From: Bacteroidaceae bacterium
Lineage (GTDB): Bacteria; Bacteroidota; Bacteroidia; Bacteroidales; Bacteroidaceae
Length of the DNA stretch: 41,840 nt
Reading direction: 5' to 3'
Assembly (NCBI GenBank): GCA_017633615.1
Contig: JAGBPB010000036.1
Span: 1-41,840, forward strand
A program made the translations under genes and the position numbers. Below are positions 30,731 through 38,908 of the stretch, one piece after another. The notes beneath the pieces were generated by a model that ran no database searches, was not told the origin of the DNA, and saw nothing but the letters and a program-made list of their open reading frames with translations. Each line of letters begins with the position of its first letter. Position 1 is the first letter of the stretch.

Positions 30731-31733
30731 CCTTCCTGCATGTCTTCATCATTATAATACCTATCACCGTCCAGACTATCTGACGCAGGCGGGCTACAAG
30801 AGCGGTATAGAGCCCGTATGCGCTGGGCACTTGAACACCTCCTGCCGCGAGAGCCATTCCGCCCTCATAACCACCCATTTGCATGGGTGAGAAGAATATC
30901 AGGTTACTGAACAGTGATGAGAATGCCATTACCAGAATGCTGTCCCAGAAGGTAAACCCGGGCATGAACAACCCTATCAGCAGCCTATACTCAAGACATG
31001 ATATGACACGTGCCGCATACTCCAGCAGCAGCGACCACCAGAACGGAGCACGGCGCTGGGTGTGCATGAACGCAATCTGCCTGTCCACCTCTTCAAGTTC
31101 AGAATTATGTTTCTCCAAGTATTCTGCAGCCCATTTCTTTACAACAGGAATATGACTCAACAGCCCGAACACTTTCACAACAAATCCTTTACGATATCCC
31201 AAAGAAAAAAACCACAGCACAAGCACAAAAATCAAAGTCATTATACTAAGCATAATGCACATCCAGGCATTCAGCACATACTGTGAGCCCACGCAGAAAT
31301 GAAGTACCACATACAGCACCACGGCCGATAGCCAGAAACAGAAGTGTGAACAGATATGCATCATGGAATACAGGATCACCGCCGATGTGGCTTTCTTGCC
31401 GCCCACATAGCCTGACAGTTCAAGTATGCGGTACGGCTCACCTCCCATAAGGCCAAGCGGAGTTACGTAGTTGAGCGCGTAACCGGAGACTATAAGCTGA
31501 AACACCTTACCGAAAGGCACTCTCCTACCCGCTCCGTCATTGATAATGAGACCGAACGAGCAGGCGTTCATCAGATAGATGAATCCCCACAGCAGGATAA
31601 TGACGGGAAACCATATTCCAGCCTCTGACAGAACCTCTTTGACACGTGTCCAGTCCGCATCAAAAGTGAGGAGCATCAGCACCACGGCTGCCACTCCGCA
31701 CAAAAAGAATATGTTACGCCAACGTTTCTTCAT
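30723..31733 (-). CDS. Flippase-like membrane protein (LPG synthase TM / UPF0104 family)
   Basis: A 336-residue polytopic membrane protein with about eight hydrophobic segments. It has the UPF0104 / lysylphosphatidylglycerol-synthase-TM signature: NACSFGLIINDG, the pair GYALNYVTPLGLMGGEPYRI (about 86-105), and near the end MQMGGYEGGMALA. There is no aminoacyl-transferase domain, so it corresponds only to the translocase half of MprF. Relatives move lipids or polyprenyl-linked compounds across the inner membrane. Here it overlaps the CDP-alcohol phosphatidyltransferase by 4 nt and the HAD gene by 8 nt, which suggests it flips the product of that enzyme. This role is inferred from context. Confidence 0.85.
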   Translation of the reverse strand: MKKRWRNIFFLCGVAAVVLMLLTFDADWTRVKEVLSEAGIWFPVIILLWGFIYLMNACSFGLIINDGAGRRVPFGKVFQLIVSGYALNYVTPLGLMGGEPYRILELSGYVGGKKATSAVILYSMMHICSHFCFWLSAVVLYVVLHFCVGSQYVLNAWMCIMLSIMTLIFVLVLWFFSLGYRKGFVVKVFGLLSHIPVVKKWAAEYLEKHNSELEEVDRQIAFMHTQRRAPFWWSLLLEYAARVISCLEYRLLIGLFMPGFTFWDSILVMAFSSLFSNLIFFSPMQMGGYEGGMALAAGGVQVPSAYGLYTALVARLRQIVWTVIGIIMMKTCRKDD

Positions 31734-32656
31734 ATAAGGTTCATCATGTCACGGCAAACCCTTTCATGCACTGCCCTCATGCCATAGAAGATAATGTTCA
31801 TTACAGTCAATTCAAAGATAAAGTATATCCAGGGCTGACCGATGAGCAGAGTGATATACAGCACTATGGCGCGGGTATTGAAGGTTGAAATATTGGTCCA
31901 CTTAAGCAGATGATAGGTGCGGCGACAGAACTCTGCGCCAAGTTCCCTTGGAATACTGCTGCCGTGTTTGCTGCGAACTGCTTCACGGAACTTCTGGAAG
32001 CATGGCGTCATACGCTCCTGGCTACGGGTATAGTTCTGATAGAAAAAGAGCCAAATCTTCCAGAACCAGCGTTCACGCCACGAGGTCGATGCCTGTTCAG
32101 CCGCCAGTTCACGGCTGTCATTAAGCTCCGCGTTATCACCATGGAACAGCAGGTAGATGTTGCGGTAATAATCAGCCAACCCGGCCTGACGTGAATGGAA
32201 CAGCACGCTTGACACAAACTCAAGCACCCATATCCATACTCCCCAAACGCGGCCGCCACCCAAAGGCATAGGCTCAAACGTAAGCCTCAAAGCCAGGAAT
32301 ATGTATATTGACGCGAACCAGAGATCACCTGCAAAGCCGTCAAGCAAGCGGCCCCACAGCGTTTTCTTTCCGGTCATACGGGCCAGCTGTCCATCGGCAC
32401 TGTCCAGAAAATTGGCAAGCATAAGCATGATGATACCTAAGACTGTCCAATCCATGGTAGTGTGCCACCAGCAGAATCCGGCAAACACACCAAGGAATAT
32501 GGAAATGACGGTCACCACATTGGGATGTATGCCGAAAAACCCAAATAACCTGGCAAAAAGGTATCCTATTGGTCTTGTAAACCAAATATCCAGCCACTCC
32601 TCAGTATCCTTTGATTTGAATGTAGCCTCAACCGCTCTCGTTTTCTTCTGTGTCAT
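31730..32656 (-). CDS. CDP-alcohol phosphatidyltransferase
   Basis: A 308-residue membrane enzyme that transfers a phospho-alcohol from a CDP-activated donor. The family motif D-x2-DG-x2-AR-x8-G-x3-D is exact: Asp85, Asp88-Gly89, Ala92-Arg93, Gly102 and Asp106. The final metal-binding Asp, normally 4 residues after Asp106, is Asp111 here (DGFAGD), one residue further on. Hydrophobic helices lie on both sides of the motif and in the last third; a soluble segment at about 155-245 is longer than in PgsA or PssA. It overlaps the ATP-grasp gene by 4 nt. A CTP-type nucleotidyltransferase in the same operon could make its donor. Substrate alcohol and acceptor are unknown. Confidence 0.88.
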   Translation of the reverse strand: MTQKKTRAVEATFKSKDTEEWLDIWFTRPIGYLFARLFGFFGIHPNVVTVISIFLGVFAGFCWWHTTMDWTVLGIIMLMLANFLDSADGQLARMTGKKTLWGRLLDGFAGDLWFASIYIFLALRLTFEPMPLGGGRVWGVWIWVLEFVSSVLFHSRQAGLADYYRNIYLLFHGDNAELNDSRELAAEQASTSWRERWFWKIWLFFYQNYTRSQERMTPCFQKFREAVRSKHGSSIPRELGAEFCRRTYHLLKWTNISTFNTRAIVLYITLLIGQPWIYFIFELTVMNIIFYGMRAVHERVCRDMMNLI

Positions 32657-33477
32657 CTCAATCTGCTCATTATCAAATCCGCAATCTTGGGTGCGGCCCC
32701 TATGGTACAGGTCCTGAAACTGGGCCAGTCATTCATATCGACAATTGTAATTTTACAGTCCGGCCCTACAACGGCATCACCGCCATATACATCCAAGCCC
32801 AGCAACCCTGATGCTTGCTCAGCCGCAGCAGCCAGCGCATACATATCAACACTTGCTGAATCAGGTGCATCATTAAAACGCTCCAGCCCAAACTTGCCCT
32901 CCTTGCCCGTAGCGGCATAGCAGTCGACAAGGCCATAGCCTCTCACTCCATAAAACTTGACAAGCCAGCCCTTGGCGTGAGCCTGGAGCACACATTCACC
33001 CAGACCGCGACCGGCAAAACCGTGCATTGCAGCCAGGCATTCGTTTTCATTCTGAATAAAGCGGACATCATCCTGCTCAACAGCATGACTGTCAGCCCGT
33101 TTTATCCAGCAAGGATACTTACCCCAACTCTCAGGAATTCCACCTGTACTGCATATCACACTCTCCGGTATGAGCCCGGAATCCTGCAGTAATCTTGTCT
33201 GGGCTGCACGCCCGCAGTTAAAGACCGCCTGAACGGTATTGACAACCGGCACTTTGACCTGTTGCAATATTTTCAGTGCCTCACTGCTCCTGGCCATCTG
33301 GAAAATACCATCCACGCCATCAGGTATGCCTTTACGGAGCAACTCTGATTCCGACATGCAGATAACCTCATTACCGCGACGCTCCAGCTCCGCAGCAACG
33401 CAGCGGAAAACGGCAGCATCACCCGTAACACGGTTTGGTGAAAACTGCTCTGCACGGCTTACTCCAAGATATCTCAT
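32653..33477 (-). CDS. ATP-grasp-like ligase
   Basis: A 274-residue protein that I read as a small ATP-grasp enzyme. The first 95 residues form an N-terminal alpha/beta pre-domain (AAELERRGNEVICMSESELL, VDGIFQMARSSEAL, VPVVNTVQAVFNCGRAAQTRLLQDSGLIPES). YPCWIKRADSHAVEQDDVRF places a Lys like the ATP-binding Lys of the family. LLGLDVYGGDAVVGPDCKITIVDMNDWPSF resembles the C-terminal metal site of RimK-like enzymes (D...xxDxNDxPS). Such ligases form amide or peptide bonds, so it may attach an amino acid or other carboxylate to the headgroup made by its neighbours. It overlaps both flanking genes by 4 nt. The fold call is moderate; the substrate is unknown. Confidence 0.72.
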   Translation of the reverse strand: MRYLGVSRAEQFSPNRVTGDAAVFRCVAAELERRGNEVICMSESELLRKGIPDGVDGIFQMARSSEALKILQQVKVPVVNTVQAVFNCGRAAQTRLLQDSGLIPESVICSTGGIPESWGKYPCWIKRADSHAVEQDDVRFIQNENECLAAMHGFAGRGLGECVLQAHAKGWLVKFYGVRGYGLVDCYAATGKEGKFGLERFNDAPDSASVDMYALAAAAEQASGLLGLDVYGGDAVVGPDCKITIVDMNDWPSFRTCTIGAAPKIADLIMSRLR

Positions 33478-34169
33478 TCAAGAACTGCTATCCGTTCAGC
33501 TTTTGCAATGTCACTTACATGGTCCACATCAACCACCTGCCCCATATCAAATGCCTTGAGACGCATACCAGATTCCAGAAGTTGGCGTTGGAAATAACGC
33601 ATTCTGGTCTGGCCGCTCTCAACGCAGCCTTTGAGCACCTCAAGAGCAGATGCTTTAAGTGCATAAATTCCTGCTGACACATACCGGCAACCGGCTTTTT
33701 CATCAAGGAAACTCCTTATCATCATGTCATCGTCAGCATCTACGTAGAGCGGTTTCTCATCATCAATGAATGAGGTCACACCCATGATTCCGTCAAAAGG
33801 AGTCTTGGAAAACTCGTCCATCATACTACGGAACCGGCTCTCCTGAAAGACCGTATCAACCGTGGTTACGCAGAACCTGTCACTGCCCAGATAGGGAGCA
33901 AGCTCCATCAGGCTGTGCATTGGTGAAGGAGTTTTCTTGACCACAAGATCCATAGGAATTTCATCCGCCAGACGTTTAAGCAGATCTACAGACTCCTGAT
34001 TTTCACCGTTTACAATTACAGCAATACGTTCCGCTCCGCATCCCGTCATGATACGGACCAGACGCTCTATCATGGGAACGCCGCATACAGGCACCAACGG
34101 TTTGGGCAGACTGAATCCCTCAGATGCCAGACGGCTACCCTCACCCGCTGAAATGATGCCGAAATGCAT
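33474..34169 (-). CDS. Nucleotidyltransferase (sugar- or alcohol-phosphate pyrophosphorylase fold)
   Basis: A 231-residue cytoplasmic NTP_transferase. The ATG at 34169 is used because the longer frame begins with TTG. GIISAGEGSRLASEGFSLPKPLVPVCGVPMIERL is the pyrophosphorylase signature, with GxGxR at 9-13 and Lys23 in PKP. VTTVDTVF holds the metal-binding Asp105, and VSAGIYAL is the sugar/alcohol-phosphate loop. VVDVDHVSDIAKAE gives the C-terminal metal Asp and helix. Enzymes of this fold activate sugar-1-phosphates or small alcohol phosphates such as phosphocholine with CTP, UTP or GTP. Being coupled to a CDP-alcohol phosphatidyltransferase, it is a good candidate for making a CDP-alcohol. 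It follows pdxA by 15 nt. Confidence 0.87.
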   Translation of the reverse strand: MHFGIISAGEGSRLASEGFSLPKPLVPVCGVPMIERLVRIMTGCGAERIAVIVNGENQESVDLLKRLADEIPMDLVVKKTPSPMHSLMELAPYLGSDRFCVTTVDTVFQESRFRSMMDEFSKTPFDGIMGVTSFIDDEKPLYVDADDDMMIRSFLDEKAGCRYVSAGIYALKASALEVLKGCVESGQTRMRYFQRQLLESGMRLKAFDMGQVVDVDHVSDIAKAERIAVLE

Positions 34170-34184
34170 TACCCACAAAAAAAA

Positions 34185-35276
34185 CTATTCCTTGCCTGCG
34201 TCCAGATGCTTGAGCTTGTCGCTGTCATCGCGACGGTCAAAATAGAGCTTCTTGAGAGGGTTGGCACTGATAGCCTCCTCATTGCGGCGGGAACGGAAAA
34301 TATCTATGGCAGCAAAGATAGCCTGACGCATAGACTCCTCATTGGCTATTCCCTGACCTGCAATATCATATGCAGTGCCGTGGTCAGGCGATGTCCTTAC
34401 CACAGGCAGACCGGCGGTAAAGTTCACACCGCAGTCCATATCAAGAGCCTTGAGGGGGATGAGCCCCTGATCATGATACATGGCCAGTACCGCATCAAAC
34501 TTCCTGTACTCACCGCTCCCAAAGAAGCCGTCGGCAGAGAATGGTCCGAAGCACTGCACCTTTTCAGCCTCCATCTCCTCAATGGCAGGCTTGATTATCT
34601 CATTCTCCTCCTTGCCTATCAGCCCGTCATCACTGGCGTGCGGATTGAGAGCCAGCACGGCAATGCGTGGAATCTCAATACCGAAATCCGTCTTGAGTGA
34701 CTTGTGCAGGATTCTAAGCTTATCCTTGATCAGGTCTTTGTTGAGCAAAGAAGCAACCTTTGAGATAGGCTCATGCACTGTGGCAAGAGCTACTCTCATG
34801 GAGCTGTTCATCAAAATCATGAGTGCCTTATTACCCTCACCCAGTTCAGCCTCTATATACTCAGTATGGCCCGGAAAATGGAATGCCTCAGAGTGGATGG
34901 TTTTCTTATTGATGGGGGCTGTTACCAGAACATCAATCTTACCCTCACGATACTCCTTGACCGCACGTTCCAATGCCTGGAAAGCGGCTGAACCGCTCTC
35001 TTCAGTAGGTACGCCGAAATCCACCTTGACATCCTCCGGATTGCAGTTCACCAGATTAAGACGATCCGGCTGTGCATCAGATGCTGAATCAACCACGTTG
35101 AAATTGGTAGGGGATTCTATAGCCTTTCGGTGGTATGTCATAACCTTGGGCGAGCCGTAAATGACGGGAGTACAGAACTCAAACATGGTGGGATCTGAGA
35201 ATGTCTTGAGGATCACCTCATATCCTATACCGTTTACATCGCCTTGGGTAATGCCGACAACTAATCTTTCACTCAT
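34185..35276 (-). CDS. pdxA: 4-hydroxythreonine-4-phosphate dehydrogenase
   Basis: A 363-residue cytoplasmic NAD(P)-dependent enzyme of the DXP-dependent vitamin B6 pathway, which oxidises 4-phosphohydroxy-L-threonine ahead of PdxJ. Typical motifs are VGITQGDVNGIGYEVI at the start, VTAPINKK, FPGHTEYIEAELG with metal-binding His137, LALNPHASDDGLIGKEE with the second metal His, YHDQGLIPLKAL with the third, and GTAYDIAGQGIANEESMRQAI. The length is slightly above that of E. coli PdxA (329). It lies between the DUF4837 gene (17-nt gap) and the nucleotidyltransferase (15-nt gap). PdxA2-type relatives act on other phospho-substrates, but the gene context here resembles the usual Bacteroidetes rlmN-DUF4837-pdxA order. 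Confidence 0.95.
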   Translation of the reverse strand: MSERLVVGITQGDVNGIGYEVILKTFSDPTMFEFCTPVIYGSPKVMTYHRKAIESPTNFNVVDSASDAQPDRLNLVNCNPEDVKVDFGVPTEESGSAAFQALERAVKEYREGKIDVLVTAPINKKTIHSEAFHFPGHTEYIEAELGEGNKALMILMNSSMRVALATVHEPISKVASLLNKDLIKDKLRILHKSLKTDFGIEIPRIAVLALNPHASDDGLIGKEENEIIKPAIEEMEAEKVQCFGPFSADGFFGSGEYRKFDAVLAMYHDQGLIPLKALDMDCGVNFTAGLPVVRTSPDHGTAYDIAGQGIANEESMRQAIFAAIDIFRSRRNEEAISANPLKKLYFDRRDDSDKLKHLDAGKE

Positions 35277-35293
35277 TACTTTATCTGTTTTTG

Positions 35294-36475
35294 TTAATCT
35301 TCAGGTTTAATGATGATCTCATCAAGGTCATAAGTAAATCTCTCAAGGTCAAGCTCATCGGGAAGGCGCAACGTATAAAGTGCAGCCTCCAGTTTCTTGA
35401 GGACATTTCTCTTGGCCTGGTTGGGATAGTACAGGAATCCCTCAGCCACGACAACGCGCTGGTTCTTCTCATCAACACGGGCCACAGAAACGAATGAGCC
35501 GCCCATATCATAATCCTTGATATTCCAGAGTCCGCGTGCCACCTGTGCATATTGGCCATGGACAGTCTCATCTGATACGAACGTGAATGACGGGGTCGTC
35601 ATCATGTACTGCCCCTCATGAGGACCGGGAACATTGGCCTTCATCACAGAGTCACGCTTCCTTACAAAATACTCCTCAGTGAATGTATTGACGTCACGAT
35701 AGGGGTATGAATAAATCACCAGATTTACATCCTGCTCCACTTTCTTGACGAACCTCTCACAACGTGCCCACAGGAAATTGCGCCCCAACTTGACCTTGGT
35801 CAGTTCAGTAGGAGCCCAGATGTCACAACCGAACAGTTTCATGGCACTCTGCTGAATGTAAGGCTGATGGTCATCCCTGAGCAGCTCCACCTGACGGTTC
35901 AGCTCTGCTTTTGTAAAGAAATCTATTATCATGTCATGATTGTCCGTGATGAACTCCTTGCACCTTCTTGCATCAGGAGCCTGGATGGTAGCCACAATCT
36001 GCGGTGCCGCATACACGTTACGTGAGTACTTGAACTTGCACGTAGAGTACATAACGGGATCTATCTTGATGATAATGATGTTACGGCACAGACGCAGGGT
36101 CTTGGACAGATTGTTCTGGGTTATCTTGGATACCTTGAAACACGGTTCTGACTGTGCCACTCCAAGCATATCATCCGTAAGCACTGCATAGAGGGAATCC
36201 ACCACTCCGTTATGGAAATCATCATCGGCTGCCACCAGAAGCACCTCATACGGTGAGCCTGCCGATGTGGGAGTAAGCACTGATTTCTTCTTGGACTTAC
36301 CAACCTTTATGTTCTGGTTCTTTGCTTTCTTGGCTTTTCCTGATTTTGAAGCCTTTGCCTCAGTCTTGGCACCCTCCTGGTGAGCGCCTTCACCCTGCTT
36401 CCCGTTTCCGCATGCCACAATAAAAATGGCTGCAAGAAGCATAACGCAAACTTTAATAAGGATGTTCTTTTTCAT
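35294..36475 (-). CDS. DUF4837 family lipoprotein
   Basis: A 393-residue protein with a lipoprotein signal peptide and lipobox IVAC (Cys22). A Lys/Ala/Gly-rich linker follows (about 25-65, with repeated KSGKAKKAK-like runs). The rest is the DUF4837 domain: SPYEVLLVAADD, IQAPDARRCKEFI, GCDIWAPTELTKVKLGRNFLWA, VNLVIYSYPYRD and GLWNIKDYDMGGSFVS. No biochemical function is known. Being lipidated, it should sit on the periplasmic face or the outer membrane. It lies 10 nt after rlmN and 17 nt before pdxA, an arrangement I recall as common in Bacteroidales. The basic linker is unusually long. Confidence 0.86.
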   Translation of the reverse strand: MKKNILIKVCVMLLAAIFIVACGNGKQGEGAHQEGAKTEAKASKSGKAKKAKNQNIKVGKSKKKSVLTPTSAGSPYEVLLVAADDDFHNGVVDSLYAVLTDDMLGVAQSEPCFKVSKITQNNLSKTLRLCRNIIIIKIDPVMYSTCKFKYSRNVYAAPQIVATIQAPDARRCKEFITDNHDMIIDFFTKAELNRQVELLRDDHQPYIQQSAMKLFGCDIWAPTELTKVKLGRNFLWARCERFVKKVEQDVNLVIYSYPYRDVNTFTEEYFVRKRDSVMKANVPGPHEGQYMMTTPSFTFVSDETVHGQYAQVARGLWNIKDYDMGGSFVSVARVDEKNQRVVVAEGFLYYPNQAKRNVLKKLEAALYTLRLPDELDLERFTYDLDEIIIKPED

Positions 36476-36486
36476 ATCAGTATAGT

Positions 36487-37512
36487 TTATGGTAGATTGT
36501 TTTTAGCAGTACTGAGCATTCCGCAGGCAGCCCATATATCCTCTCCGCGCGATGCACGTATCGTGGCAAACACGCCGTGTGCAGTAAGCCAGTCACGGAA
36601 TTCTATCATGCGCTCCTCCGGCACAGGACGCAGCGGGCTGTCCGGGATTGCATGGAAACGTATCAGGTTGACCCTGCAGCTGAGTCCGTTCAGGGCCTTG
36701 ACCAGCAGGCGGGCATCATCCTGGGAATCATTCACACCGTCAAACATGGTGTATTCAAATGAGAGACGGCGCTGGTGGCTGAAATCATACCTGCGCAACA
36801 CCTCAAGCATCTCAGTCATGGAAAACGCCTTCTCTGCGGGAATCAGTTCACGGCGCTTTTCAGGTGTGGGCGCGTGCAGGCTCACCGCGATGTGGCACTC
36901 GCAGCCCTCAATAAGCTGTTTGAGCTCACGGCGCAGGCCCACGGTCGATATGGTGATGCGCTTGGGGCTCCATCCGAATCCCCACGGTGCAGTCATTATC
37001 TCCTGAACGGCAAGCACATTCTTGAGATTGTCAAGCGGCTCACCCATGCCCATAAAGACCACGTTGGTTAAGTTCTGCTTCTCAGGCAGAGAGAGAATCT
37101 GATTCAATATCTCACCCGCAGTAAGGCTGGCTGTATAATGCTGGCGGCCCGTCATACAGAACACGCAGCCCATCTTGCAGCCCACCTGACTCGATATGCA
37201 CAGGGTGGCGCGGTCATCATCGGGAATATAGACTGCCTCCACAAAACGGCTCTCCTGCACAGGGAACAGATACTTTACCGTACCGTCACTTGAAGCAGCC
37301 TTATGCTGTGGAGCAGCAAGCCCTATCTCATAGCTCTCAGAGAGACGTTCACGCAGTTTGAGTGATATGTTGGTCATCTGATCTATGGAACTGACCTGCT
37401 TCACATAAAGCCAATCGGCCATCTGCTTGGCAGCAAACATAGGCATTCCCACCTCAACAGCCACCTGTTGGAGTTCCGCCAGAGTCAGTCCTATGAGATT
37501 CTTTTTTGCCAT
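36487..37512 (-). CDS. rlmN: Dual-specificity 23S rRNA/tRNA adenine-C2 methyltransferase RlmN
   Basis: A 341-residue radical-SAM enzyme that methylates C2 of A2503 in 23S rRNA and A37 in some tRNAs. The start at 37512 (MAKKNLIGLTLAEL) is chosen; the open frame extends further upstream into the divergent gene, which is implausible. QVGCKMGCVFCMTG contains the CxxxCxxC cluster ligands Cys112, Cys116 and Cys119. VVFMGMGEPLDN is the RlmN GEP motif. RITISTVGLRRELKQL follows, and WAACGML gives the conserved C-terminal catalytic Cys330. The length matches the family. It is the first gene of the operon running to 30062 and has a -7 box 10 nt upstream of the ATG. Confidence 0.97.
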   Translation of the reverse strand: MAKKNLIGLTLAELQQVAVEVGMPMFAAKQMADWLYVKQVSSIDQMTNISLKLRERLSESYEIGLAAPQHKAASSDGTVKYLFPVQESRFVEAVYIPDDDRATLCISSQVGCKMGCVFCMTGRQHYTASLTAGEILNQILSLPEKQNLTNVVFMGMGEPLDNLKNVLAVQEIMTAPWGFGWSPKRITISTVGLRRELKQLIEGCECHIAVSLHAPTPEKRRELIPAEKAFSMTEMLEVLRRYDFSHQRRLSFEYTMFDGVNDSQDDARLLVKALNGLSCRVNLIRFHAIPDSPLRPVPEERMIEFRDWLTAHGVFATIRASRGEDIWAACGMLSTAKNNLP

Positions 37513-37522
37513 AAATATTATG

Positions 37523-37530
37523 CAAAGATA
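37523..37530 (-). promoter_or_regulatory. Bacteroidetes -7 element for rlmN operon
   Basis: The minus strand reads TATCTTTG (TAnnTTTG), 10 nt before the rlmN ATG at 37512. This implies a very short 5' leader. The 37-nt divergent gap to the GT2 gene leaves little room, so any -33 region lies inside the start of the GT2 gene. Confidence 0.45.
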
Positions 37531-37549
37531 TAAAGAATAATAAAGAATA

Positions 37550-38908
37550 ATGAGTATCTTCGGCTCATCTATGACAGAAACGATACAATTACCCAAATAC
37601 GTCTCCTCAACTGCAGCAGTGAGGGAACTTTTTACTTCCACAAGTGCACAATATCTCCTGCTCAACATAAGCGGCAGAGAAACAGAGTTTACAGAAGATG
37701 CTTTGAACCGTATGCTTGATGCCGCTAAGGCCGCAGGCGCGGGAATGGTCTATTCTGATTACATCAAGATGACCGGAGCTGACTCCATCATTCCCGCCCC
37801 ATTGATTGATATACAAAGCGGCAGCCTGCGTGATGATTTTGACTTTGGCGCCATAGTGCTGGTTACACGTGCCGGCATTGATGCCTACCTGTCACGCACG
37901 GACCTTTATGAATCCCACTGCGGCGGGTTCTACCAGATGCGTCTGGCCATTCAGGATGCCCTGCCCATTGTGCGTGTTCCACAACCGCTTTATACCGTCA
38001 CCGAGACAGACCTGCGCACATCAGGACAGAAACAGTTTGATTACGTAAATCCGAGCAACCGCTCCATTCAGATTGAGATGGAAAAGATATGCACGGAGCA
38101 TCTCAAGCACATAGGCGGCTATCTGAAACCCGGATTTGGAAAGAAAGTTGATTCCGATGACGGGATATTCCCGGTTGAGGCATCTGTCATTATACCAGTC
38201 CGGAACCGCGCCCGCACCATTGCCGATGCGGTGAAATCAGCCTTAAGCCAGAAATCAGACAACAGCTACAATGTGATTGTGGTTGACAACCACTCTACTG
38301 ATGGCACCACACAGATACTGTCAGAGTTAGCAAACGCCGATTCAAGACTGGTTCATATCATACCGGAGCGCACAGACCTGGGTATAGGCGGATGCTGGAA
38401 TCTGGCCATAAATGATGCCCGTTGCGGCCGCTATGCCGTTCAGCTGGACAGCGATGACCTGTACAGCAGCCCGGACACCCTGCAGAAAGTAATTGACAAA
38501 TTCCGTGATGGCGGATACTCAATGGTGATAGGCAGCTACCGGATGTGCAACTTCAACCTGGAGACGCTGCCTCCCGGCATAATTGACCACCGTGAGTGGA
38601 CTGATGAGAACGGCCCCAACAACGCCCTGCGCATCAACGGCCTGGGGGCCCCGCGAGCATTCTATACACCTGTAGTACGCCAGATAGGGTTCCCCAACGT
38701 GAGTTACGGTGAGGATTATGCCGTAGCCATACGCATAGCCGGTGAATACAGGATAGGACGCATCTTTGACGAGCTCTATCTGTGCCGCCGCTGGGAGGGA
38801 AACAGTGACGCGGCCCTGAGCGCTGAAAAGGTCAATCAGAACAACCTTTATAAAGATTCTCTCCGCACAGCTGAGCTGGAGAGACGTATCAACCGGAACA
38901 GACAATAA
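37550..38908 (+). CDS. GT2-family glycosyltransferase with N-terminal extension
   Basis: A 452-residue protein. Residues about 205-440 form a GT-A fold of family 2: [50 protein letters not shown], and [11 protein letters not shown] with the metal-binding DxD-type acidic cluster. GLGAPRAFY and [10 protein letters not shown] follow near the end. The first 200 residues look like a second, degenerate alpha/beta domain ([35 protein letters not shown]), so the protein may be a tandem GT-A with one inactive half. No membrane helix is present. Its stop shares an A with the next ATG (TAATG), so it is translationally coupled to the HIT/SpoIID fusion, hinting at a joint pathway. Confidence 0.87.
   Translation: MSIFGSSMTETIQLPKYVSSTAAVRELFTSTSAQYLLLNISGRETEFTEDALNRMLDAAKAAGAGMVYSDYIKMTGADSIIPAPLIDIQSGSLRDDFDFGAIVLVTRAGIDAYLSRTDLYESHCGGFYQMRLAIQDALPIVRVPQPLYTVTETDLRTSGQKQFDYVNPSNRSIQIEMEKICTEHLKHIGGYLKPGFGKKVDSDDGIFPVEASVIIPVRNRARTIADAVKSALSQKSDNSYNVIVVDNHSTDGTTQILSELANADSRLVHIIPERTDLGIGGCWNLAINDARCGRYAVQLDSDDLYSSPDTLQKVIDKFRDGGYSMVIGSYRMCNFNLETLPPGIIDHREWTDENGPNNALRINGLGAPRAFYTPVVRQIGFPNVSYGEDYAVAIRIAGEYRIGRIFDELYLCRRWEGNSDAALSAEKVNQNNLYKDSLRTAELERRINRNRQ

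Noticed and set aside
30062..34169. Identification of the operon as the Bacteroides inositol-lipid cluster.
   Set aside because: No myo-inositol-phosphate synthase or PgpA-type phosphatase is present, so only general CDP-alcohol chemistry is claimed.
34170..34178. Longer nucleotidyltransferase start adding three residues.
   Set aside because: That start is TTG; the ATG at 34169 begins exactly at the family signature MHFGIISAGEG.
37513..37668. Upstream extension of rlmN into the divergent GT2 gene.
   Set aside because: RlmN starts normally at MAKKNLIGL (37512); the extra residues overlap the start of a well-supported opposite gene and include the promoter region.
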